DNA from: Oceanospirillum maris DSM 6286
GTDB lineage: Bacteria; Pseudomonadota; Gammaproteobacteria; Pseudomonadales; Halomonadaceae
Direction of reading: 5' to 3'
Assembly: GCF_000422865.1 (NCBI RefSeq)
Contig: NZ_KE383936.1
Location: forward strand, 1 to 64,000
Length of the DNA stretch: 64,000 nucleotides
Shown: positions 53,766 to 63,375 of the stretch, one piece after another
Position numbering within the stretch: the first letter of the stretch is position 1
Layout: every line of letters begins with the position of its first letter
The notes under the pieces: generated by a model
What the model saw: the letters and a program-made list of their open reading frames with translations, nothing else
Told to the model about the DNA's origin: nothing
The model's database searches: none
Position numbers and translations under genes: made by a program

Positions 53766-55337
53766 TTAGCGCTGATTTTCAGCTGATTCCGTCAGACGGG
53801 GATCTAGCATTTCCTGACTTAGAGCACTGAAAGTGTGTAGCCGGTCGATGCTTAGGTCGCGCTCTTTCGCTGAGAGTTCATGTAACTGGCGCAGTATCTT
53901 GATAGTATCGAAGTTCATCATGGGGGCTTGATAACTATCATCAGCCGTCTCTATAGGTGGCTCTACACCGTATCTGTGCTGACTGAGCCAGGCATGGGAT
54001 ACCAACGCTTCTGCGGTTTGGCTCATATCTTTGGCTGAGTCCTCGTTTTGCTTCGCGAAATATTGGCCGGCCTTCAGATACTCGTCATATTCTTTGTATT
54101 CCCCCAGTCGGGACAGCATAACCAGATTGCGGGCATCGCTATTACCTCGCACTGAGGCAATGGCTGACAATGCTGCTTTATGGTCAGCCATATCCACAGG
54201 TTCCTCGTTGTGATCTTTACCAAACAGGTGCCCCATGCCCTGAACGGTAATTTCGATATAAGCCCTTTGATTACTGCGATCCAGCCTATTAAGTTCGCCG
54301 GTCATGTTTAGTAACTGATCGTCGGTAAATCGATAATTATCCAGCAGATCTAAAGTGTCTTCGATCATCCCAGTGCCTACGCCGTAATAGTGGTCATCTT
54401 GGTCCAGCTTTAAGGAGGTGTTTTCCAGATCTTTGGAGCTATTGACTAATTGCCAGCCTTTGGTGTACAGCAAGGTTTTTTCGGCGGTCTCGGCAATAAA
54501 TTGCAGCAATCCCTCTTTTGCTTCCGGTGAGAAAGCTTTGTTTTTCAGCATCTGGTGGCTGCGTACCGCTAACTCTTCATCCAGGATATAAACCTGCATT
54601 AAGGGGATTTTTTGCGTCTCATCAACACTGTCCAGATTGTTCATCAGGCTCTGATGATCTTTGACGTTGTGCAGGGTATTCAGAAATGTTTTCAGGTTAT
54701 CCATTGAGCTGTTTTTGGGCGGGTTGAGTAGCTCTTTCCGGCTGTAGGTATCGGGTTTTTCCGTTAGTTGTACCTGTTCCGCGTAGATGTGGGCCTGGTC
54801 GAGAATCTGTTGGCGCAGTGATGGCTTACTGTCAGCCAGAGTCTGCATCACATCCCGAATGTGGATAGGGCCCTGAAAATCAGAGCTTTTTGGATAGATA
54901 TAACCATAGTGACCCTCCGATTGCATGGCAATCATAATATCGGTGAACTGGGACACTTCTTCGTCGCTGAGGTTTTCAGCCAATTGGAAAATATCATCGT
55001 CTTTCAGGAGGCTTACGTAATCACCGATATTGCTGATGATAAAGTCCTGTTGTTCCGGTGACATGCGCTCCAGTAAGGCATCGGCTTTGACTTTCTGTTC
55101 GCCGCGAAACAGGTCGTTATAACCGGGTTTATAAGTTGTCCAGTCAATAGCCTCTAACTTGGCACCGTCTTCAATGCCTGGCTGCTGGGGTTGTGCTATT
55201 TTACCTTCACTGGCTTGTTGTGCCGCCTGCTGGATCTTGCTTTGGACATTATTATGGTCAGTGCTTTGCGGGCTGACTGGTGTGGCGCTGGTTGACGTGT
55301 TAATAAAACGATTAAAATAATGAGTGGTATTAAACAT
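53766..55337 (-). CDS. Uncharacterised protein, paralogue B of a tandem pair
   Basis: 523 residues, not recognised; paralogue of the gene at 51984, with which it is collinear over the full length. It starts M-F-N-T-T-H-Y-F-N-R-F, has a Q/S/A-rich N-terminal 50 residues, and shows no signal peptide, membrane helix or known catalytic motif. Blocks of near identity with paralogue A (also at DNA level, for example 54490-54670 against 52700-52880) alternate with diverged regions, for example about 295-325 and 395-425. ATG at 55337, with AGGGAAGG upstream on its strand. The 216-base gap to paralogue A holds two inverted repeats. Confidence 0.85.
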   Translation of the reverse strand: MFNTTHYFNRFINTSTSATPVSPQSTDHNNVQSKIQQAAQQASEGKIAQPQQPGIEDGAKLEAIDWTTYKPGYNDLFRGEQKVKADALLERMSPEQQDFIISNIGDYVSLLKDDDIFQLAENLSDEEVSQFTDIMIAMQSEGHYGYIYPKSSDFQGPIHIRDVMQTLADSKPSLRQQILDQAHIYAEQVQLTEKPDTYSRKELLNPPKNSSMDNLKTFLNTLHNVKDHQSLMNNLDSVDETQKIPLMQVYILDEELAVRSHQMLKNKAFSPEAKEGLLQFIAETAEKTLLYTKGWQLVNSSKDLENTSLKLDQDDHYYGVGTGMIEDTLDLLDNYRFTDDQLLNMTGELNRLDRSNQRAYIEITVQGMGHLFGKDHNEEPVDMADHKAALSAIASVRGNSDARNLVMLSRLGEYKEYDEYLKAGQYFAKQNEDSAKDMSQTAEALVSHAWLSQHRYGVEPPIETADDSYQAPMMNFDTIKILRQLHELSAKERDLSIDRLHTFSALSQEMLDPRLTESAENQR

Positions 55338-55386
55338 GATCGACCTTCCCTGCTGTGATCTCTGGTAAGCAGTGCTTCCTGATAAA

Positions 55387-55405
55387 GTGACACCGTCCTT
55401 GTCAC
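55387..55405. promoter_or_regulatory. Inverted repeat upstream of paralogue B
   Basis: GTGACA-CCGTCCT-TGTCAC, 50 bases before the paralogue B start on the minus strand. A second GGACGGT lies at about 55463, inverted relative to the ACCGTCC in the spacer here. Possible operator; regulator unknown. The remainder of the 330-base gap 55338-55667 contains only the ahpF terminator and no gene. Confidence 0.45.
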
Positions 55406-55537
55406 ATGATTTTTTGTCATTTAGCCTGTTTTACCCAAGCTTTACCTTCTGTCTGTGGACGGTAGGTTTTTGCATGACAAAGAATCCTATCGGCAGTAGC
55501 TAAAAAAGCTTTAGTGCAGATACTCAGGATGACTCAG

Positions 55538-55576
55538 CAAAAAAAGCCGGAGCATCTCAACAGAGATATTCCGGCT
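55538..55576 (-). terminator. Rho-independent terminator of ahpF
   Basis: On the minus strand AGCCGGA and TCCGGCT, with inner ATCTC/GAGAT, form a stem followed by a run of seven T. It ends the leftward ahpC-ahpF transcription. Confidence 0.9.
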
Positions 55577-55667
55577 AACCAATCGGCTGCTTTTACTGAT
55601 TAGGCGCAGCGGGGTCGTGTCGATTGGGTTTGCGATTGTTTGCGTTACTCGGCGATAAAACAGAGGG

Positions 55668-57269
55668 TCACAGAGCTTCTGGCTCCGGTGTGCGAATCAG
55701 GTAATCGAAGGCTCCCAGTGCGGCATTGGCTCCATCGCCCATGGCGATAATGATTTGCTTGTAAGGCGAGTCGGTAACATCTCCGGCGGCGAAAACACCG
55801 GGTAAATTGGTTTCTCCACGACGACCGACGACAATCTCACCTCTTGAGGTTAGATCAATAGTATGGCTTTCGTGTCCTTCCAGAGATTTTAGAAACTCGG
55901 TATTAGGGACTAAACCAATTTGTACAAAGATACCTGCTAGCTCTATCTGTTTAGTTTCACCAGAAACACGGTCAATATAGTTCAAGCCGGTTACTCTCTG
56001 ACCATCGCCAATGACCTCTGTTGTTTGAGCCTGCATAATAATGTCGATATTACCCATAGAACGAGCTTTTTTCTGCAGAACATCGTCGGCCCGTAGCACG
56101 TCACTAAACTCTAAAACGGTAACATGCTCTACGATACCCGCCAGATCAATGGCGGCTTCTATACCGGAATTACCACCGCCTATTACGGCAACACGCTTGC
56201 CTTTGAACAGTGGGCCGTCACAGTGTGGGCAATAGGCAACGCCTTTATTACGATATTCCTGCTCACCGGGTACATTCATCTCACGCCAGCGTGCTCCGGT
56301 TGCTAGTAATATACTGCGACTTTTTAGCGTTGCGCCATTTTCAAGGGTTACCTCAATCAGGCCGCCGATCTGTTTTGCACCAATAACATCGGTAACCGAT
56401 TGATTGGACATAATATCAACATCGTACTCACGTACATGCTCTTCCAATTGGGCAACCAGTTTTGGGCCTTCGGTTTCTTTAACCGAGATAAAATTCTCAA
56501 TGGCTAAGGTATCACCGACCTGGCCACCAAAACGGGTGGTCACTAAACCTGTGCGTAGACCCTTGCGGGCAGTATAAATTGCAGCGGCAGAACCGGCAGG
56601 GCCAGCACCAACGACAAGCATATCGTAGGCTTCTTTAGCGTTTAGGCTTTCAGCTTGGCGCTCTGCTGCGCCGGTATCCAGCTTGGCCAGAATCTCTGCC
56701 AAAGTAGTGCGACCTTGGCTGAAATTTTCACCATTTAGGTAAACCGAAGGCACCGCCATAATATTACGCTGGGTGACCTCTTCCTGGTTTAAGCCGCCGT
56801 CGATCATAACGTGATGAATATTCGGGTTGATCACCGCCATCATATTAAGTGCCTGCACTACGTCTGGGCAGTTTTGACAGCTTAGGGAAATATAGGTCTC
56901 AAAGTTGTACTCGCCTTTTAGATGTCTAATTTGCTCAATAACGTCTTCATCCAATTTCATTGGATGGCCGCCGCTGTGTAGAAGGGCTAGTACCAGAGAG
57001 GTAAATTCATGGCCCATAGGGATACCGGCAAAGCGCAGCTCACGGCCTGTTTCTGCTGAACGCACGATTAAAGTTGGGCGGCGTTCATGGGCGTGGTGTT
57101 CACTTGCTGCAACAATACGAACCTTGTCAGACAAGGCGGCGATCTCTTGCGCTAATGTTGTTAATTCGATTGATTTTGCACTGTCGTCGGATACGGTGAT
57201 CAGCTCAACAGGGCTTTTTAGATGTTGCAGATAACCTTGCAGTTGTTGCTTTAGCGTTGCGTCTAACAT
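55668..57269 (-). CDS. ahpF: Alkyl hydroperoxide reductase subunit F
   Basis: 533-residue flavoprotein that passes electrons from NAD(P)H to AhpC. The N-terminal domain is two thioredoxin-like folds with the redox pair Cys131-x-x-Cys134 in S-C-Q-N-C-P. The thioredoxin-reductase-like part has the FAD motif G-A-G-P-A-G (221-226), the active disulfide Cys347-P-H-Cys350 and the NAD(P)H motif G-G-G-N-S-G. ATG at 57269, after AGGAGAGCGACC. It lies 160 bases downstream of ahpC on the same strand, with a stem-loop between them. Confidence 0.96.
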   Translation of the reverse strand: MLDATLKQQLQGYLQHLKSPVELITVSDDSAKSIELTTLAQEIAALSDKVRIVAASEHHAHERRPTLIVRSAETGRELRFAGIPMGHEFTSLVLALLHSGGHPMKLDEDVIEQIRHLKGEYNFETYISLSCQNCPDVVQALNMMAVINPNIHHVMIDGGLNQEEVTQRNIMAVPSVYLNGENFSQGRTTLAEILAKLDTGAAERQAESLNAKEAYDMLVVGAGPAGSAAAIYTARKGLRTGLVTTRFGGQVGDTLAIENFISVKETEGPKLVAQLEEHVREYDVDIMSNQSVTDVIGAKQIGGLIEVTLENGATLKSRSILLATGARWREMNVPGEQEYRNKGVAYCPHCDGPLFKGKRVAVIGGGNSGIEAAIDLAGIVEHVTVLEFSDVLRADDVLQKKARSMGNIDIIMQAQTTEVIGDGQRVTGLNYIDRVSGETKQIELAGIFVQIGLVPNTEFLKSLEGHESHTIDLTSRGEIVVGRRGETNLPGVFAAGDVTDSPYKQIIIAMGDGANAALGAFDYLIRTPEPEAL

Positions 57270-57351
57270 GGTCGCTCTCCTGTTTTGGCCGTATCCAAAG
57301 ATGTGTTAATAAACGGATAAATAATGGATAAATGTTGAGAAAAAGGAGTCG

Positions 57352-57385
57352 AGAAGCTCACCTAACGATGAGTCGGTGAGCTTCT
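57352..57385 (-). other. Stem-loop between ahpC and ahpF
   Basis: Perfect 11-base arms AGAAGCTCACC / GGTGAGCTTCT with a 12-base loop. In the ahpC-to-ahpF direction no T-run follows directly, so it may be a partial attenuator or a 3' stabiliser giving more ahpC than ahpF message. On the other strand TTTTAT follows. Confidence 0.6.
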
Positions 57386-57429
57386 TTTATCGGGCTTTCT
57401 CGTATGACGCTAGATCGGTATGACAAGGT

Positions 57430-57996
57430 TTAGATTTTGCCAACTAGATCCAGAGATGGTGCTAAAGTGGCTTCGCCTTCTTTCCATTTTGCTGGGCAAA
57501 CTTCACCAGGGTGAGCAGCAACATACTGAGCTGCTTTCACTTTACGCATCAGGTCAGACGCATCACGGCCAATACCTTCAGCGGTAACTTCCATTGCTTG
57601 AATTACACCTTCTGGATCCATCAGGAAGGTTGCACGGTCTGCTAGGCCTTGGCCTTCACGCATTACGCCAAAGTTGTTAGAGATATTGCCGGACTGGTCA
57701 CCAACCATGTAGTAGTTGATTTTGCCGATGGTGTCAGAGCTGTCATGCCAAGCTTTGTGAGTGAAGTGAGTGTCAGTCGATACGGAGAAGACTTCTACAC
57801 CCATTTTTTGCAGCTCTGCATAATGGTCTGCCAAGTCACCCAGCTCTGTTGGGCAAACAAAAGTGAAATCTGCTGGGTAGAAGAAGAATACAGACCACTT
57901 ACCTTTAACGTCTGCTTCAGTAATATTCACAAACTCGCCTTGTTTAAAAGCGGTGGCTGCAAATGGCTTAATTTCAGTGTTGATTGCTTGTGGCAT
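57430..57996 (-). CDS. ahpC: Alkyl hydroperoxide reductase subunit C (peroxiredoxin)
   Basis: 188-residue typical 2-Cys peroxiredoxin that reduces hydrogen peroxide and organic peroxides. Peroxidatic Cys48 in D-F-T-F-V-C-P-T-E and resolving Cys167 in [10 protein letters not shown] are both present, and the length fits AhpC. ATG at 57996 after GGAAGAG. An OxyR-like tetramer site lies about 140-175 bases upstream, and ahpF is downstream. Confidence 0.97.
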   Translation of the reverse strand: MPQAINTEIKPFAATAFKQGEFVNITEADVKGKWSVFFFYPADFTFVCPTELGDLADHYAELQKMGVEVFSVSTDTHFTHKAWHDSSDTIGKINYYMVGDQSGNISNNFGVMREGQGLADRATFLMDPEGVIQAMEVTAEGIGRDASDLMRKVKAAQYVAAHPGEVCPAKWKEGEATLAPSLDLVGKI

Positions 57997-58134
57997 TTTA
58001 CTCTTCCTGTTCCATCATTAATGAACCATTGGGCTGATACTGAATTAGCGCTTTGGCTAAGCCCTTTCGTTGAAGTCAGAATAATTCTAAGGGGAATAGG
58101 CTGAGAGGAATAATTGATTGGGCAAATAGGTATA

Positions 58135-58196
58135 ATAGGTTTTAACTATCAGTTTGCTTGGTTTTTGATAGCTTTTTTGTGCGTTTTTGATAGCTT
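58135..58196 (-). promoter_or_regulatory. OxyR-type operator upstream of ahpC
   Basis: ATAGGTTTTAACTAT (58135-58149) is an exact fit to the OxyR half-unit ATAG-n-T-nnn-A-n-CTAT. The second half-unit at the expected 22-base offset (58157-58171) is degenerate but ends in GATAG. The direct repeat TTTTTGATAGCTT at 58162 and 58184 adds further ATAG elements, again 22 bases apart. It lies about 140-200 bases upstream of ahpC. Confidence 0.72.
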
Positions 58197-58254
58197 GCTT
58201 GTAAATTATTGATGGTTTTCTTGTGAATTGTGGTTAACAGGGGCGTTTATGGGG

Positions 58255-59973
58255 CTAGAACAGTGACAATAGTGTCGCTTTTGCGGTGCGGTTACGACCG
58301 TATCCTTTGGCCTTATAAAGTGCGTTGTCCGCCTGTTGGATTAAGCGATCTAAGGTTTTCTCATTGCTAGGAATGGTGCTGGAGACCCCTAAACTTAAGG
58401 TTACAACTTGATATTCTGAGCCTTCATGTTTCAGCTGCATATCAATAATGGCAAGTCTAAGCTTTTCTGCGATACCTGCTGCCTGCTCTTCCGTGCTATC
58501 AGGGGTTAAGATAATAAACTTTTCACCACCGTAGCGGCCCAAAAGGGAGTCGGGTACATCTTTAACCACTTGGGTGAGTGTTTTTGCTATTTGTTTTAAA
58601 CAGATATCCCCTGCTTGATGACCGTAGTGATCGTTATAGGATTTGAACTGATCAATATCGCACATAATAAGCGCCAGGGGCTGTTGAAGGTTCAACGCTA
58701 TTTGCCAGTTATCCTGTAGCCTTTGATCAAAATAGCGGCGATTGGCAGTCTCCGTCAGTGGGTCTGTTTCACTTAATATTAAGAGTTGGCGGTTGAGGCG
58801 GCGTAGCTGGTTATTGGCTTGCTGGGTATCGGTTTGAGCTTGATTGAGTCGCTGTTCGGCATGGTTTCTGGCGTCAACGAAGACCTCAAAGGCTTGACCT
58901 ATCACCGATATCTCATCATCGCCTTGAGTTGGAATAGCTTTAGGGTCACCGGCAACATGGGCGCTCATAATATCGCTAAGGTGGTCAAGACGGTCGACAA
59001 GCCGACGGCGAATAAACATCACCGTTAGAAAAATACTGATTAGAAAAAGAATGCTAAAAAAGGCTACTAAAATTAATGCGTGCTGTACCGCTTGCTCGTA
59101 GTTTCTGGCGGCCTTATGGGCGGTTGACTTTAAGCTTTGAAAGTAATTATAGCTACTGGTGGTTAACCGTTGGGCGTAAAGCCTAGCTTCTCGGGCGGAG
59201 GATAAGGTTGCACGGTGGCTTAGGGTAAGAGGCTTGCGTAAATCAAAGGTTTCTTGCACCAAAAGGCTTAGTTTGCGTTGTAGCTTTGGTTGGCCCATCA
59301 GTTGATTTGACAGTATTTGATTGGCCTGTTGCTGCAGTTGATGTAACTGTCCGTTCTTCTCTGATTTTAAGGCGATAAGGCAGGTGTTGATAATATTCTG
59401 GGCGGCTAAGAGATCTTGAGTGTCTATGGTATAGCTAAGTGATTCTTGTTGATGGCTAAGTGAGGTCTGTATCTGTTTATTGGTTTGAATGAGCTTGAGT
59501 AATAGTGCCTGTTCCTGCTCTGCAAAGCGGCGCTCTTCTTCCATTCGTAATGCTAGCTTATCGAGGCTTTTGAAGTAGGGCTTTTGCCAACGGTCAATTT
59601 CATCAATATAACCCTGTTCAATCTCATTAGTGGCTGTTAGCTGATTGCGAACATAGTGGTAAAGATCAACAAGGTCTTGGTTTAATGCACCTTCTTGAGT
59701 GACGCTTCGGTTTGTGCTTAAGATATTTTCAAAGGTTTGTGCCGCAATAACCTCGGCATCACGGGATAGTTCTGCGGCGGTCAATGCGCGTTCATAATGT
59801 AACCCGCTAAGTTCTTTCAGCCCCTGCTTTTGCTGCAACAATGCTGAGATGCTAAAGCCTGCAACGATCAGGTATAGCGCCAGTCCTCCCGCTAAAAGAA
59901 GTGTTAGCCGAAAGCCGATACTGCTAACAATATGCTTGGTTAAATATTCGAAGCGGCTCATAGCTTGACTCAT
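58255..59973 (-). CDS. Membrane GGDEF protein with GGEKF variant, paired with a binding protein
   Basis: 572 residues. TM1 (about 20-42), a long helical periplasmic region (about 45-300), TM2 (about 305-327), HAMP (about 330-380), coiled coil and GGDEF domain (about 400-560). The active site reads R-Y-G-G-E-K-F, with a lysine at the normally acidic fourth position, so cyclase activity is doubtful and it may work as a c-di-GMP or protein-binding sensor. No EAL domain. ATG at 59973, seven bases after the stop of the upstream substrate-binding gene (a TTG at 60000 would overlap it), so the two are co-expressed. Confidence 0.85.
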   Translation of the reverse strand: MSQAMSRFEYLTKHIVSSIGFRLTLLLAGGLALYLIVAGFSISALLQQKQGLKELSGLHYERALTAAELSRDAEVIAAQTFENILSTNRSVTQEGALNQDLVDLYHYVRNQLTATNEIEQGYIDEIDRWQKPYFKSLDKLALRMEEERRFAEQEQALLLKLIQTNKQIQTSLSHQQESLSYTIDTQDLLAAQNIINTCLIALKSEKNGQLHQLQQQANQILSNQLMGQPKLQRKLSLLVQETFDLRKPLTLSHRATLSSAREARLYAQRLTTSSYNYFQSLKSTAHKAARNYEQAVQHALILVAFFSILFLISIFLTVMFIRRRLVDRLDHLSDIMSAHVAGDPKAIPTQGDDEISVIGQAFEVFVDARNHAEQRLNQAQTDTQQANNQLRRLNRQLLILSETDPLTETANRRYFDQRLQDNWQIALNLQQPLALIMCDIDQFKSYNDHYGHQAGDICLKQIAKTLTQVVKDVPDSLLGRYGGEKFIILTPDSTEEQAAGIAEKLRLAIIDMQLKHEGSEYQVVTLSLGVSSTIPSNEKTLDRLIQQADNALYKAKGYGRNRTAKATLLSLF

Positions 59974-59980
59974 TGGGGCG

Positions 59981-61027
59981 TTACTTAAAGGGAGGGGCAA
60001 AGAGTACGCCGCCTTGATTCCATAATCGATTTAATCCACGATCCATATTGATAGGTGTGCTGAGGCCAAAATAACGATTATAGATTTCACCATAATTGCC
60101 TACTGCCTTGATAACGCGGTAAGCCCACTGGCTGTCTAGGCCAAGTTGCGTGCCTATATCTCCGGTCTTGCCTAGAAGGTTGAGTACTTCAAGATCCTCG
60201 CTGGTTTTTAAAATCTGATCAATATTCTTTGACGTAATGCCTTTCTCTTCCGCCAGAATAACCGCATGTACAATTGAGCGAATAATACGCGACCATTCTG
60301 GATCATCATTACGAACCATCGGGCCGATGGGCTCTCTGGAAGCCATTTCTGACAGAATAGTATAATCATTGGGGTTGTCGGCTCGGTTCGCACGATTGGT
60401 TGCTAAGTTTATACGGTCTGCGGTGTAGGCATCACAGCTACCTCGAAAGAAGCTATCGCCATTAGCAAAGATAATATCAGCCTTGTAACCCCGTGCTTTA
60501 AAGGTATCCACGAGATTTGTATGAGAGGTGGTATTGGCCGTGACACAGATGCGCTTGCCCTGTAAGTCTGATATTCGATGAATACCCGAGCTTTTACGCA
60601 CCATAAAACCTTGGCCATCAAGAAGATAGACAACTGGAAATTCGACGTGGTATTTATTCTCTCGCCCTATCGTCCATGTTGAGCTGTACATGACGACATC
60701 TGTTTTTTTATTTATTAAACTGGTAAAGCGTGATGTTGCTCCCACTTCAATAAAGTTCACAAATTCCGTATTGCCTAAAACAGCGGCAGCCGTTGCGCGA
60801 CAAAAATCGACATAGAAGCCTTCCCAGTGGCCTTCATCATTAATAGCACTGCGGCCAGGGTCATCGGGGAAAACACCGCAATCTAAATCGCCTTTTTGAA
60901 TGATCCTATCTTTAGTTTCTGCGTAGGATGGATTGGCATAAAACATGCCACCCATAAATACGAGAATTACGCTTAAGGATAGCGTCAAAATACAGCCAGT
61001 AAGGTTTTGAATTGGCGTTAGCATCAT
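59981..61027 (-). CDS. Orphan amino-acid-type substrate-binding protein (AapJ-like)
   Basis: 348 residues with a signal peptide (about 1-36, ending S-Y-A-E). The mature protein resembles general L-amino-acid ABC binding proteins (AapJ/BztA): G-D-L-D-C-G-V-F-P-D-D-P-G near the start, W-E-G-F-Y-V-D-F-C-R-A-T-A-A-A, and a C-terminal N-Y-G-E-I-Y-N-R-Y-F. No permease or ATPase gene is adjacent; instead a membrane GGDEF gene follows after seven bases. This suggests sensing rather than transport. ATG at 61027, with another ATG one codon later. Confidence 0.88.
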   Translation of the reverse strand: MMLTPIQNLTGCILTLSLSVILVFMGGMFYANPSYAETKDRIIQKGDLDCGVFPDDPGRSAINDEGHWEGFYVDFCRATAAAVLGNTEFVNFIEVGATSRFTSLINKKTDVVMYSSTWTIGRENKYHVEFPVVYLLDGQGFMVRKSSGIHRISDLQGKRICVTANTTSHTNLVDTFKARGYKADIIFANGDSFFRGSCDAYTADRINLATNRANRADNPNDYTILSEMASREPIGPMVRNDDPEWSRIIRSIVHAVILAEEKGITSKNIDQILKTSEDLEVLNLLGKTGDIGTQLGLDSQWAYRVIKAVGNYGEIYNRYFGLSTPINMDRGLNRLWNQGGVLFAPPFK

Positions 61028-61191
61028 GCCGTCTCTGTTTTCGTTCTTATTTATGATGTTGCCATGTGTTGTTAATAACTTGTTATAAATTACATTATTT
61101 TGTGTTTTTTTGTTTGCTTTGAAGCTTGTTTTTGTTAAAAAAAGCCTTTTTTATTAATCGTTTTAAGCTTTATTGATAATTAATTGTTGTG

Positions 61192-62061
61192 CTAGATTCT
61201 AAGTTGCTCAACTAGGTAATCTACGAGCAAACGTACCTTAGGTGATAATAGTCTGTTTTGTGGATAGAGCGCCCATATTCCCTCATCAGCCCCCTGAAAA
61301 GGACTGAGTAACGATACTAATTTGCCACTTTTTAGCGCCTCATCAACGTAGTAATCCGGTAGCTGAACAATTCCCAGGCTTTTTAATGCAGCGTCTAATA
61401 ATGCATGGCCGCTATTACAACGGATACGACCATGAATTCTTAAATTCCGCTCTTGGCCTTGAGATTTAAAGCGCCAGTAATCTAACGTACCTTGAAGACA
61501 GCTGTGATGGTTTAGTTCCGATAGCGTATGGGGTTCACCATGACGAGCAAGGTACTCCGGCGTTGCGCAAACATATAAGCGCCGAGACGATAAACGACGA
61601 GCGATCATACTGGAGTCGCTGAGTCGACCGAGTCGAATCGCAAGGTCAAAGCCTTCATCCACTAGATCAATGGTTTGGTTGGTAAGCTGGCAGTTCAACT
61701 CTAAATCAGGGTGACGCTGCATAAAATTATTGAGTAAGGGCGTAATATGGCTTTCGCCATAGGCCACGGGCGCAGTGATTTTTAATTTGCCCCGGGGACT
61801 CGTTTGCAGGTCGGTGAGTGCACGTTCAGCCTCTTGTAAGGCATCTAGGATTTGTCGACAGTGCTGGTAATAGATCTGTCCTGCCTCTGTAGCGGAGACC
61901 TTACGGGTGGTGCGATAGAACAACTTGCTACCTAAACGGTTTTCAAGAGCACTGACCTGACGGCTAATCTGTGCAGTAGAGCAATCAAGTTGTTTGGCCG
62001 CAGGCGTAAAGCCTCCGGTTTCATATACGGCAACAAATTCATTAACGCCTTCCCAGTTCAT
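61192..62061 (-). CDS. LysR-family regulator divergent from frmA
   Basis: 289 residues: winged helix-turn-helix (F-T-P-A-A-K-Q-L-D-C-S-T-A-Q-I-S-R-Q, about 18-35) and LysR substrate-binding domain (about 92-285). ATG at 62061, 139 bases from the divergent frmA. LysR genes in this position commonly regulate the glutathione-dependent formaldehyde genes; whether this one activates or represses is not visible. Confidence 0.88.
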   Translation of the reverse strand: MNWEGVNEFVAVYETGGFTPAAKQLDCSTAQISRQVSALENRLGSKLFYRTTRKVSATEAGQIYYQHCRQILDALQEAERALTDLQTSPRGKLKITAPVAYGESHITPLLNNFMQRHPDLELNCQLTNQTIDLVDEGFDLAIRLGRLSDSSMIARRLSSRRLYVCATPEYLARHGEPHTLSELNHHSCLQGTLDYWRFKSQGQERNLRIHGRIRCNSGHALLDAALKSLGIVQLPDYYVDEALKSGKLVSLLSPFQGADEGIWALYPQNRLLSPKVRLLVDYLVEQLRI

Positions 62062-62152
62062 GGCACTTACCCTATCTTGGCCTGTGTTGTCTTATTATTA
62101 CATAGAGGTAAAAGTGATTTTATATTTTTAGTGATTATGCTTTTTTCTGTAA

Positions 62153-63325
<1,173 letters not shown>

Positions 63326-63375
63326 GTGGTTTTACCGAGCATGTAGTAGCGTACGGGCTATTTAGGAGATAGATC

